A stretch of 64,000 nt of DNA, taken from positions 22,849,319 to 22,913,318 of the forward strand of contig NC_037591.1 of assembly GCF_003073045.1 (NCBI RefSeq), in the 5' to 3' direction. This stretch comes from Pomacea canaliculata (lineage: Eukaryota; Mollusca; Gastropoda; Architaenioglossa; Ampullariidae). Under the pieces are notes generated by a model. That model saw only the letters and a program-made list of their open reading frames with translations. It did not search any database and had not been told where the DNA came from. This document shows positions 1 to 10,090 of the stretch, in pieces (position 1 is the stretch's first letter; every line of letters begins with the position of its first letter). The translations under genes and the position numbers were made by a program.

Positions 1-157
1 ATGGGTAGGTTATAAGTACAACTTTTACTCCGATCCAGGGGTCAGTTTGGGTTACGCCATGATAATCTCTACTATTGGCTCTGTCCTCGCTATTCAGGCT
101 TCTGTGTGTGTGGCAGTAGGAAGCCGGAGAAATGGATCCTACCAGCAAATTCAATAG
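1..157 (+). CDS. Claudin/PMP22-like protein, last exon only (copy A')
   Basis: Partial coding exon cut by the window edge. It reads open from base 2 to TAG at 155-157. The translation covers the end of the third and all of the fourth transmembrane segment, and finishes with a short tail ending SRRNGSYQQIQ. It is nearly identical to the last exon of the complete claudin-like gene at 8276-10090. It differs by a few substitutions in the extracellular loop before the last helix and by a loop 9 bases shorter. The first two exons must lie to the left of the window. The family is four-helix junction or membrane-organising proteins. The close match extends into the 3' flank, so this is a recent tandem copy rather than an old paralog. 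Confidence 0.8.
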   Translation, partial: WVGYKYNFYSDPGVSLGYAMIISTIGSVLAIQASVCVAVGSRRNGSYQQIQ

Positions 158-1876
158 TATGTGACTTTCTCTATGTTGCTATTCGGTAGTTAATGACCAA
201 CAGAGGCGAGGTAAATCTGATGATAGGCTCTCTGTAGCAGTAACGATTGTGTGTTTGTTTTGTAGTTTTGTTTGTGTTTTTATATTTAGGCTCAACTTAC
301 ATTTGAGTCTGTAAAAGATAGACACAGTAACTTGAACTTTCAAACTTTGTTTTTGTTTTCATTGCTGTGAATTGTTAGACAGTGTCACAAAAATACACTA
401 CAAAGAAGTCTGCAAACTGTGCAAGCCTGTAAACCAGCATTTCTGAAAAGGTAATCGAGAGCTTCACCATAAACCTCTCACATTCGAGAATTCTCTGTTG
501 CTATGTAAAATGTAATATTTATCGTGATGTAACTACAGTGAGCCTCTGTGTGTGTATTTTGTTTTTGTTTGTTTCCTTTTTTAAATGGCGATATATTTAG
601 TCTTTAATTGATAGAGAAGGTGGGCCAAGGCTTGACCGACCTAAACAGGCCTAGATGAACAGGCTTATTCATCCAGCGATCTGCCTAGTGACCTACAATC
701 ATCTGTAATAATCCGCAACAGTCTGCGTGTAGCCACAAGAATCGGTTCCACCATCTGCAATCATCTGCCCAGCTACCGGCTCAGCCATCTCCGATCATCA
801 ACTCAGTTATCACTTGAATCACCCCAGCTATCCTCACGCGTTCATTCGGTTTGACTATTTAACACCACCATTCATCACAAGACACCAGTCCCTGGTACAA
901 CAACCTGATGGTTCAGATCGTCAGGAAGAATCCAGACAAATGACAGTGACAGTCCTTGATCCAGGTCGCTCGTCACAGGACACTGCCGTAGAACATTCGT
1001 GATCACCTGCGTTTATTTTCTTTTTTAAAAATTTTTTTAATACTTAAAATTTGCTAATAGTTGGTCGGCCCTTTCTGCATTTTGAAAAAGACAGAGGAGT
1101 ATAGCGTGGGTGTGGTCGCGCATAAAGCAGCCACTTAAAACACTTCTCATCAAAAAGTTACAGCTGCTGAAGTTAATTTACTAGTAATTTTGAAAATCCT
1201 AGATTAGTAGGCATACCGGATTAATTCCAAAATAAATTTCAAAATTTCACCTTGTCATTGGGAAAAAAAAATATTGTTTAAAGACAGTGTTCACATTACT
1301 TGACAAGCGCACAATTTCAAATGACTTTTAGTCAGTTTTTGAAGGTAACACATTATGATTTTACTTATTTATCATATTTACTGTGTTGATAAACCATCAA
1401 ATGAGTCTTTAAAAATATATATGAATATAGTTTCTGAAGCTTTTCTAGCTTTTTGAAACCGATATGCGTGCACACGCACAGTTAATCTAAAACTATTAGT
1501 TTTTGTACATTAACTTTGCCCTTTAACAATGTATAAAAATGCATTATTATATTTTATTTAGTATTCTTAATGCCATATTCATTGTCTTCACTCGTTTAAT
1601 GCTAATTAGAAGCATTAAACTAGACATTATAGACAATACTCTTTTTTTATGTTGTTCATCGACGCTGGAGTGCAAGTTACTGTTGGCGAGATAAAATAAG
1701 GGGAGAGAACGATTATGTGATTAAAAGTTCGTCCACTTTTAGGGACATTACTTCCCTTTCATTCTTCTTGCGAGCTTTTGGTGAACACACAGGACGTGAA
1801 TGACACTCGTTTCTAGGTCTCTTTCTCTCAGAGAGTCTCTGTAAACAACCAAATGTAAACAGCTCTTCGTCAAATG

Positions 1877-2425
1877 GTGTGTTTTAGGGTTTTTTCTATT
1901 CTCCATCTACATTAATGATCTTCCCCCACATAACCCAACTATGTGAGGTGTTTGCAGACGACACAAAAATACACGCACACCACTAACTGATTGAGCCACT
2001 TGCTTCCTAATTCCCACAGCTAAACACCCACGAGCTTCAGGCTTGGACCGAATGCAACCACATGTCACTCAGCCCCCAGAATACTGAACTATTCTTCTAA
2101 CAACGAGACAGAAAAGACAAAACCTATCCACTTATACCCATTGCCTAGTATTTATATCGGCGCTCAAGCAATAATGGATGTACAGTATGTACCTTAAACT
2201 CTTAGGTGTTACTATTGACAATGACTTATCCTGATCTCAACACAACACATCTCTGCCACAAGCATTTCCAAGAAAACCTAATTGCTGTCAAGAATTAAAC
2301 ATTTCCTAGATCATCACACAAGAAAACTCTTTTATAAACCTACATTGAGTCTACCCTTGATCACCCCTCCATCCTCTGGGACTCTGCTAATGCTAAAAGA
2401 GAAAGATGTGAGAATTCTTTGTCAA
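1877..2425 (+). mobile_element. Non-LTR retrotransposon (LINE) reverse transcriptase fragment, degenerate
   Basis: Short stretches in different frames spell conserved LINE reverse-transcriptase blocks: FSIYINDLP, then the catalytic FADDT region (CEVFADDTKIH), then LLGVTIDNDLS, and a tail resembling the KHFLDHHTRKLFY block common in CR1/Jockey-like elements. Frames change and stops intervene, so the fragment is dead. It lies inside the segmental duplication, so the same insertion appears again at 11719-12275. The insertion therefore predates the duplication. Confidence 0.7.
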
Positions 2426-2852
2426 GCGCTGAAATAGTACTCTATTTTTTTCTTCTTTAAAACGATCGCTTAAACAATCCTCCTGCAGCGTATTCTTCTA
2501 AATTAAAACCGTAAGTTGCACGACAACCTCGCACTAACTCATCCCTGAGAATGAATATTAATTCGACTTGCATATATTTTGTCTCTGCGCGTGAGTGAGT
2601 GATTAACGGACTGTGGGAGAATATATACTCTCTTGCGTATCATCAGCATCTTTTTTTGAGGGGGCGCCCTACCACCCTTGCCCCTGTTAATTGTCAGCTT
2701 TCCATGCACATTCTCGAATTTTCTCATATCACTTTATTTGTTCAGCTTGTGTTGTCAGTCTACCTTATCTCTTAGTAGACAACAAAATTGTTTGTTTACA
2801 TTGTGACACAGTGCGTGCTTTAAAATGTAACAAAACAAGATTTTTCTGTCAG

Positions 2853-3516
2853 GGTTTGAGAAGTGGACTCAGATCATCGTGATGATTGCAGATCTGGCTT
2901 TTGTTCTTCGTGGAGGGCCCTAAGGTACGATAACTCAGTGACCTTTCCGAAGACAGCCGAGTTGTTGGCCTTTTATGGAGGTATGTACCACACTCAGGTG
3001 CTCAGGCGGATTATTTGATTTTTTCGGAAAACGAGCGGTGGGATTGAGGAGGGATGGGGGGATGGTCTGTTGAACCTATGATTGACCCTGGACTTGTATG
3101 ACTGATAATTTTCTTTCTCGTTGCCTTTATGTCAGGAGAGCACTTAATCATACGTATGCATGCAAACACAAGCACACAGGCGAACACACGCACGCACGCG
3201 CACAAAGTACGTAATACGCACGCGTATCCACCACAGTGAATTATTTATCTCTGTCACAGGCGTTCTTAGTTTCATCGGCGCCGTTATCTACGCTGTAAAC
3301 ACGAAGAGACTTGACGACACTGCCTATGGTTTCGGGTTTTTCCTGGTCGCGGCGGCCGCCATTGTGGGAGTGGCTGGAGGACTGGTGGTGGCCAATCAGA
3401 ACTGGACTGAGTGGATAAAGGACCAATCGTTGAGCAGCGAGGTCAACCACGGGGGCGCACTGGCAGAATTCAACATATCCAGGCTGCAGAAGATGAATTC
3501 TATTAAACCGAAGTAG
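2853..3516 (+). pseudogene. Claudin-like remnant, exons 2 and 3 (copy B)
   Basis: Two exons are recognisable. Exon 2 (2853-2980) follows a pyrimidine-rich acceptor ending tgtcag and ends at donor gtatgt. It begins GFEKWTQII, like exon 2 of the gene at 18022, and ends KTAELLAFYG, like exon 2 of the gene at 8276. Exon 3 (3260-3516) begins GVLSFIGAVIYA, contains one hydrophobic helix and ends LQKMNSIKPK. Exon 2 is 128 bases where both intact paralogs have 141, and its two halves lie in different frames, so a one-base loss is the simplest reading. No exon 1 with the W-GLW-C-C motif is visible between the duplication end and 2853. It is either a relic or a gene whose first exon lies to the left of the window and whose frame is broken. 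Confidence 0.65.
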
Positions 3517-5300
3517 GGGAGAGCATTCACGCAGTTCTAAAAACTGTTATAGTCAAGAATTGCGATGACTTTGTTCCTTCCATTTCTCTCCTTCTGTCTG
3601 AATAATTTCTGTGTTTCGGTCCCACTTTTCATTGTGTTCCGCACTTGTATGTAAGTCTTGCTGGTTTTAAGTCCCATCTCTCTCTCTCCGTACGCGTACA
3701 AAATGCAATTGTTTGTCATTATCATTCCAGTGCTACTCGTTGATTGCTAGACGTGTCGACATTTTGATGATCATTGTATTCTACATCCCATGTTTCCAAC
3801 ACAGCTCTAAACAATGTCCCTACCTAGGATTTAATGTTACCAACGCTGGGCAGCTGAAGTCTTTAAGAATGAGTCGTTCTACTGTTATACCATTGATGTC
3901 AGAAATTAATCCGGTGTATATATAATATAAATATAGAAATAAATATCTAATTCTGCATTGGGAGTGTGTACTCTGTACTATATAGCTTCAGTTAGAAGGA
4001 ATGTTTGAAGGTTTATGTCAGTACTTCCTTACACAGAATAGTTTCTTCTTCCCAATTTGACAGCTCAGTCAAGTATTATCTGCCTTCTTAATTAGAAACA
4101 TGGCAATAATCTCCTATAATGATCAGAGCGGTCCGGTGGCGCAACGGTTATCGCTGTTAGCGCCTGTCACCAATACAGTGAAGGTTGGCTGCCCTGAGTT
4201 CATTTCTCGTCTCGGGCACGCTGATCTTTCTCTGCACGTGGCATCTGTTTACAGGGCTGGCTGCTTGCCGTAATATAGCCCTTAGCCTGCTGACACGGCG
4301 TAAAAATACCAATTCCCCCCCCCCTCCTATAATGATCGATACACTTCTGCTTCTACTGTCATCAGAGAACACATAAATATTACAGTGGCTTTGGTATAGG
4401 AAAAAGACTGTGTGTTTCGGAGGTCAGCAATTTAAAGATACACCAAAGAAATAAGATCGAGGACATTTTGTAGCCTGTCAAAGACAAGTGTCTCGGCCTT
4501 GCAGTACCCCAACCCCACCTCTACCCCCACCCTAAGGACAATACACAGCACATTTTACTGTCCTTTTTACGATCTCAACTTTCTGCCCATTCCAAACTTA
4601 CACAGGTCGTGAACAGGACATGCAGTGCCCCCATGTGTTGGGTCAGTGCAGTATAACTCAGCTAAACTTTCTGGTGACTGTTCATAGGACATACATGTTG
4701 ATACATGTCCAACGAGAGAGACACCAGTGCTGTTGTCTAACATTCACCTGTTGCCTTGCAGACGGTCAGTCTGCAACAGACACTGGGCCGGGTACACAGC
4801 TGCAAATTTTCAATAGCCTCTCAGGTAATATTCTTCCGCCTAAGCTCACGCCTCTTGTCAGCCATTCTCTAGTTCAGGGGTGCCAACCTCCGGCCCGCTC
4901 ATTTTAACCAGACCCAACATAATTCCACTGCTCTAGTTCTTCGAGCTCGTGTCAGGTCAGGCAGTTGTGTTATCTGCCGCCAGGAAAATCCCAGTGTAGC
5001 TGGAGAGCTGTGCTCACACACAGGTGTGGGAGTGACAAATAATACTACATATGAACATCGCCTACTTACAATCCTAACCGTAGGTCACCACTATGTATCT
5101 GGGGGAGAGGGAAGGGAGGGCTAGAGACCAGCTCAACCTTTATCCCGCACTTGTACTTCCAACCTCTAACGCACGCTGTCTTGGTCTCTTGTCAACTTTT
5201 AAAAGGAAATTAAAAAAACCTGACCGATTCATTGTAGCAAATGTGCATCGTCCCGGGTCCATGCACGTTGTTCAAGCTGTGCGCATGCGTAGTTGCTGCC
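3517..5300. other. Intergenic region with no gene seen apart from the SINE
   Basis: Between the claudin-like remnant and the next promoter-like block I see the SINE at 4125-4323, a short stretch near 4876-4900 resembling hAT-type transposon ends (tgccaacctccggcccgc) without a partner, and no convincing coding exon. Short ORFs at 4620-4907 and 5093-5356 lack recognisable domains or splice context. Confidence 0.5.
4125..4323 (+). mobile_element. tRNA-derived SINE, full length, with 14-bp target-site duplication
   Basis: The head (4127-4215, starting gcggtccggtggcgcaacgg) has the layout of a tRNA-type pol III promoter. The body includes ctttctctgcacgtggcatc. The tail ends cggcgtaaaaataccaatt followed by a C-run. 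The insertion is flanked by a perfect 14-bp direct repeat, ctcctataatgatc, at 4111-4124 and 4324-4337. This marks LINE-assisted insertion and a fairly young copy. The same family recurs in reverse at 9299-9457 and as a fragment at 63434-63500. I do not assign it to a named family. Confidence 0.85.
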
Positions 5301-5304
5301 ACGC

Positions 5305-5324
5305 TGCGCATGCGCAGTATAAAT
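5305..5324 (+). promoter_or_regulatory. Promoter-like block: NRF-1-type palindrome plus TATA box
   Basis: The palindrome tgcgcatgcgca (5305-5316) matches the NRF-1 consensus and is followed at once by tataaat (5318-5324). A related gcgcatgcgt lies at 5281-5290. About 100 bases downstream is a strong donor (acag/gtgagt, GT at 5425) with no open frame required before it. This suits a non-coding first exon of about 5350-5424 for the claudin-like gene whose coding exon has an acceptor at 8180. The link to that gene is inference. Confidence 0.5.
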
Positions 5325-5349
5325 TAGGAATGTTTATTTGGGACACAAG

Positions 5350-5424
5350 GCCTTAAAAGCGGAACTCTAGTGCTACACGTTGGTCTTCCCGCTCATCTCC
5401 AATTTTTTCCTTCATCTCACACAG
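5350..5424 (+). other. Putative non-coding first exon of the claudin-like gene at 8276
   Basis: The segment lies just downstream of the TATA-like box and ends at a consensus donor (cacacag/gtgagt). The next good acceptor in a suitable place is cttcattcacag at 8169-8180, which opens the 5' UTR of the exon with the ATG at 8276. The intron (5425-8180) would be about 2.75 kb. It contains A/T-rich low-complexity runs (6033-6080) and no other gene that I can see. The start is only an estimate from the TATA position. Confidence 0.4.
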
Positions 5425-8275
5425 GTGAGTAATTGTTTCATTTGTCTATTTTTTGTGGCGATGCTAGACAAGCGACCTATCACTCGTATCCCATTGTGCT
5501 CACAAAGTGTTGGCGGCCTTCTCTCTTTGCCATTATCCCCTCTCGGGTCACGTGATTGGTCCTCACAAGCTATTTGTTAGGGACCCTGGTGATGTCACAC
5601 ACATACACATTCCCGCGTTCGTCCTACAAAGCACAAACAATTGCCTATAGGCTGTCCAAACACTAATAATTTCTGGGCCCAAGTCAAATATTAACACACA
5701 CACATCTGTACTACACAAAGTCCCAGTGGTCACGGCCGGCTAAACAGCAGAAAACAAAACACCCGAGCTATTATAAGCTATGACCTATGATAAGCGCATT
5801 AGATATCATTATGAAGATTTAAAAGAAAAAAATCTTTCACACACCCAGTTAAAAATCCGTTGAGGTCATCACAGCCGTTGTATAGTATATACGTTGTATA
5901 GAAAATTAAAAACAGCAAACGGTGCTCTGGTATCCAACGGCATCCAGTCACCTCACACCAAATGTCAAGTGAAAATCACCCAGAAGTTAAGAGTTCGCAA
6001 AATAAACAACAACAAAACAGGCAAACAAATCCAGCAAAAAAAAAAATAAATAAATAAAAAAACAAAAACAAAAAAAAAACCACCTTTCTTCCCCAGGCAT
6101 GGTAGATTGATTAAAAATAGAACACAGAACAAGTAAGTTTTACACAAAATCCACACAGTCACTTCTCATTCACTTTTACTTCTCCTGTCTGCTTACTCTC
6201 TTCTCCTGTTCTTGACTCACGCCTTTCTCCATTTTTCTTCCCCGCTCTAACGAACAGTTTTAAAAGTTTACAATCCTCATCATTTTGGTAGAGAACTACG
6301 ACCTATTGACATTCGCTACTTTCAGTTTCATTTCGCGGTAAACACGCCGTGACACTATTATTCTCTCATTTTTCCCGTTACACCCACGGATATGGGGGCT
6401 CATACTACATTCACAAACAAACAAACAAAAAAAATTCTATGGCCAGTTCTTACTGATAGTGTGTGTACGATACTCTTATAAAGTGACAGTTGGCAAACAT
6501 CCGCCTGTACCATTACATTTTGTTTTTATCAGTTTGCGTCTGAATATTTTCTCTTAGGTATTAAGCTTTGGAACGGTGTAATGTCTACTGTTAGTGTTAG
6601 TGTTAGTATAAAGTCCACTGAATTCCGTTCCTGCAGTGACAACAGAATCATCTCATATTCCCTGTAGCTCACAACGAATTATTTAATTTATTAACTGTTC
6701 ATTTATAAATAATTGTGTATATTACACTGTTGCTCCCTAAAGTCCTATTTTTAAGTTCTGTGTCACACGTACTAAAATGTACCAATAAGTAGATATACAT
6801 CACATGTACAGAAATTGACAAAACAAATTAATGGTTTGACTAAGTCTGTCAACACATGTTGACCTGATTGTAGTGTTTCCTTCGCACCCCGTTTGAAGAG
6901 CAGTAGGATCCACCTTTAAAAACAGCCATTTTTTCTCTCAAGACACTTTTTTTTTACCTTGAACAACTTTGTGTACAGAGATAAAATACATGCAATGCTT
7001 ATGTATTATTAACCAATAGTTAATACTGTGCTAACATTTCTGAACTACAACGCCTAAGGCCACGTGTGGTGTTGTCAACCTCTCAGTGACATGGCTGTTT
7101 GTACATATTTCTGTTGTACCACACGGTAACAGACTCACATTTCGTTCTCTTTGTGTTGTTATTCAGGCTGATGGCGGAAAAGGAAAGTTTAAAAATAAGA
7201 GAAAAGAGAAGCCGAAGTTTAAAGAAAGAGAATGAAAGAGAATGAAGAATGGATCAGACTGATCGTATTTATTGGTGTGTTGTGCTGGTTTGTAAAGATT
7301 TCCTCCCATTTCATGGCATGATTTTACCAGTGTGCCTTGAGTGTCTTCCTGAAGGAGGAAAGCATTGACAGTTCAGGAACAGGTGAAACACGTGTGACCG
7401 TTGGGCTCAGATGCCTGGCGCAGGACCCGAGCCCCAGTCCTTTCAGATCGTCAGAAGTTTTGAAGGGATTAATCCTGTAAAGACAAAAAGTTACCACCTT
7501 CTCGTTTACTTAAAAATACCACATGCTAACAGGGAAGAACAAGACACTTCACATTTACGAGAAAAGTCATGTACTTCAAACATGGCATAAATCTTGTTTA
7601 AGTCATCTTCAGAGCCCCCAGCAGGATATCCTACCTCCTGTTGTCCCGCGACCCATCTTTTTGCTCAGTGCGTTCCCTCCCTTTAGTTTCATCTCCACAT
7701 AAAATTAAAATTAAATCCTTAAAGCATATTTATTATGTGATCTTCTTGAAATCAATCACTCTTTGCAATTTTCATATCAGTAGAGTTTGAGAATCAACAA
7801 CGCAACAGACAATTCCGAGAGGGTCGTCTGCATACAAGCAGCTTAAGAGGTTAGAGACGACGACGACGACGATTACAAAACATCAATAAAATGTCATTAG
7901 AAAGCTAGAATTCAAGTTAATCTCCTTTCTAAACAATAAACAAAAAAGTGAAGTTTTACAGAACACAGCATGATTAATTCAGTCTAGTTCAACGAGGACT
8001 CATGCAGTCATTTCAATGTCTTATGACAAATTTTGCTGATCGTAGTGAACTAAGAACTGTAAGGCAGTTCGGAACGATTTTATTTCTAGAGACTGGTTTA
8101 CAGTATTCTTTACTTACTTGCTTGACTCACGATTGCAAAACCTCGGCATTTGACACCATCCAATCTATCTTCATTCACAGACCGTGAGTGACCCAGGTCA
8201 CATCAGGACAGGTCAGGGCAGGCCTTGCTGTGGATCCGTGGTGGAGACTGTGGACTTGTGACCTGACACACCATC

Positions 8276-10090
8276 ATGCCTTTCAATTCTCGCAGCAAAG
8301 TTTACATTCTGGGATATGCAGGCATTGTCCTGGCAACCGTCGTTGGTTCCATTGGACTGGGCGCTCCGGGCTGGTTCATCGCAAGTCCGCAGACAGGCGT
8401 TGAGGCGTTTGCGGGTCTGTGGCAATTTTGTCTCCGCGGTCAAGGAGAGTTTGACTGTACTTACATTGACTACACATCATTCGACAGTAAGTCCAACGAA
8501 TAATATGGAGAAGATTAGTTTAAAGGATTAGTGCAGTGGACATTTTTTTTTCTAAGATTGGGTAAAACTTTGTGCGAGATACTATTTCCTCAACTCTGAG
8601 TGAGCATCCCATTTCCGTGAAACATAGTAACACGAAAATGATTTTAAAAAATGTGACTTGCTGCTTATTAATGGTCTCAACTTTCCCGTTAAATGAGGCC
8701 TTGACAACGTAAGAGCTTCTATGAACAACAAATAGCACGAATTTCTTTTTATTATTGTTATTTTCTTTTTTGCAAAATTGCTTTTAAAGGAAATTATCAA
8801 CACCAATATTTAAATATAGAAAAAAGAAAGGAGCTATTTTCACGTTTACATATGTGTGTGTGTGTGGCAGACAGAAGGGAAGAGAGAAGTTAAAGAAGGT
8901 GGGGAGTACTTAGGAAGGAAACCAAAAAAGAAAAGAAATTTGATAAATGATGACTGAAAGCATACATTAGATAAGTTACGGATCTTTGAGTACCAAATTC
9001 TCGAAGTGTTCTTTCCGCAGATTACCAAAAGGCCACCCAGGCTATGGCGTGTATTGGGGTGGCCCTCCTGATTGCGTCTACTCTGTACGGACTGTATGTC
9101 AATGCAGTATCCACAAATTCTCCATCATCACCTTACGTTGAGATCCTTGCCTTGTTGGGCGGTAAGCATCTTGTCCTTCCCAAATCTTAACAGATTTTTA
9201 AGATTAAAAGGGTCTGGTGACTAGGTCAGAAGTATCAGTGTTCGAATAAGTTGTCTGAACACGCTTGGTTGAAACAGAGAAGTTGATGCTGAAGCGATGG
9301 GGAGGGAGGGGGAAATCGGTGTTTAACAGCAAAGTAATCTGTAATCAGATGTCACATACAGAGAAAGAACAGCCTGCCCGCGACGAGATCTGAACCCAGA
9401 CCACCCAATCCTCAGTGCATTGTTGACAGGTGCTAGCCAATACGCCACCGGACCGTCTAAATTGTTACTGATACCAGGCGTGGGTCGCATAAAAATACTG
9501 TTGCCTTTCTCAGGTGCTAGTCAACTTTGCTAAGCTGGACCTAAATAGCCACTTTAGACTGTTAACCTAAAGTTCATCTTTAAGAACTGCCATACACTCC
9601 AAGCAACAGCGACTTTCATGTTAAGTAACAAACAAACAAAACTGAGGCTTAGAGTCCGAACCAGGACTTCATGTTAAACCCGATCATGAGACTGAAGATT
9701 AGTGCTTTTTCTGACATCGGGGACAACAGGAATCTTGTGCACTAGAGGAAAAGGGGAAACATTTTATCTAGAACTGAGATGATGATGATTGATGATGATG
9801 ATTGATGATGATGATTGATGATGATGATTGATGATGATGATTGATGATGATTGATATTGATGATGATTGATGATGATGTATTTTTTCTTTGTGCAGGTGT
9901 GTGCCTTTTTATCGGCTGCATGGTGTGGGTAGGTTATAAGTATAAGCTTAACCCCGATCCACCCGATACAGAGGTCAGTTTGGGTTACGCCATGATAATG
10001 GCTACTATTGGCTCTGTCCTCGCTATTCAGGCTTCTGTGTGTGTGGCAGTAGGAAGCCGGAGAAATGGATCCTACCAGCAAATTCAATAG
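8276..10090 (+). CDS. Claudin/PMP22-like four-transmembrane protein, complete (copy A)
   Basis: Three coding exons: 8276-8486, 9021-9161 and 9897-10090. Both introns are phase 1 with GT-AG ends, giving 181 residues. The first extracellular loop carries the claudin signature: W33, G47-L48-W49, C52 and C61. Four hydrophobic helices lie at about 10-31, 77-96, 108-130 and 145-170. The tail is short (RRNGSYQQIQ) with no clear PDZ ligand. Invertebrate members of this superfamily act at septate or other junctions or as membrane organisers, and the exact role here is unknown. The start ATG (atcatgcc) opens the first helix, and an acceptor at 8180 provides a 5' UTR. A reverse SINE and a GAT microsatellite sit in intron 2. 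The last exon and flank are duplicated at the left edge of the window. Confidence 0.88.
9299..9457 (-). mobile_element. tRNA-derived SINE, reverse orientation, in claudin-like intron 2
   Basis: On the minus strand it starts gacggtccggtggcgtattg, continues with a B-box-like gggttcagatctcg and the body motif ctttctctgtatgtgacatc, and ends in a C-rich tail. It aligns with the SINE at 4125-4323 over its whole length but is clearly diverged. I could not find a convincing target-site duplication, so it is probably older. Confidence 0.75.
9777..9880 (+). repeat. GAT-type microsatellite next to a splice acceptor
   Basis: About 100 bases of gatgatgatt units, partly in a higher-order 15-base period, end 16 bases before the acceptor of claudin-like exon 3 (gtgcag at 9891-9896). 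The tract leaves only a short poly-T as polypyrimidine signal. Confidence 0.85.

Larger units (their letters stand above)
1..2541 (+). repeat. Segmental duplication, copy 1 (pairs with 9925-12393)
   Basis: From the left edge to about 2541 the sequence aligns collinearly with about 9925-12393 at roughly 90-95 percent identity by eye. The unit carries a claudin-like terminal exon, its 3' flank and an old LINE fragment. Similarity stops abruptly at the shared segment ending gcactaactcatc. Copy 1 holds about 120 bases near 937-1057 that are missing from copy 2, and copy 2 has an 11-base gain near 10690. The left boundary lies outside the window. Apart from the exon and LINE scrap no gene is seen here; the short ORF at 814-1002 sits in the duplicated 3' flank and has no family resemblance. 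Confidence 0.85.

Noticed and set aside
814-1002. 62-codon ORF in the left duplication
   Set aside because: It lies in the 3' flank of a claudin-like exon, is not preserved in the duplicate (where 120 bases are missing) and shows no motif.
4127-4215. tRNA gene suggested by the ggtggcgcaacgg block
   Set aside because: It is the head of a SINE with target duplications and lacks a complete cloverleaf.
4872-4905. hAT-type terminus (gggtgccaacctccggcccgc)
   Set aside because: A single end only, with no partner terminus or 8-bp duplication found.
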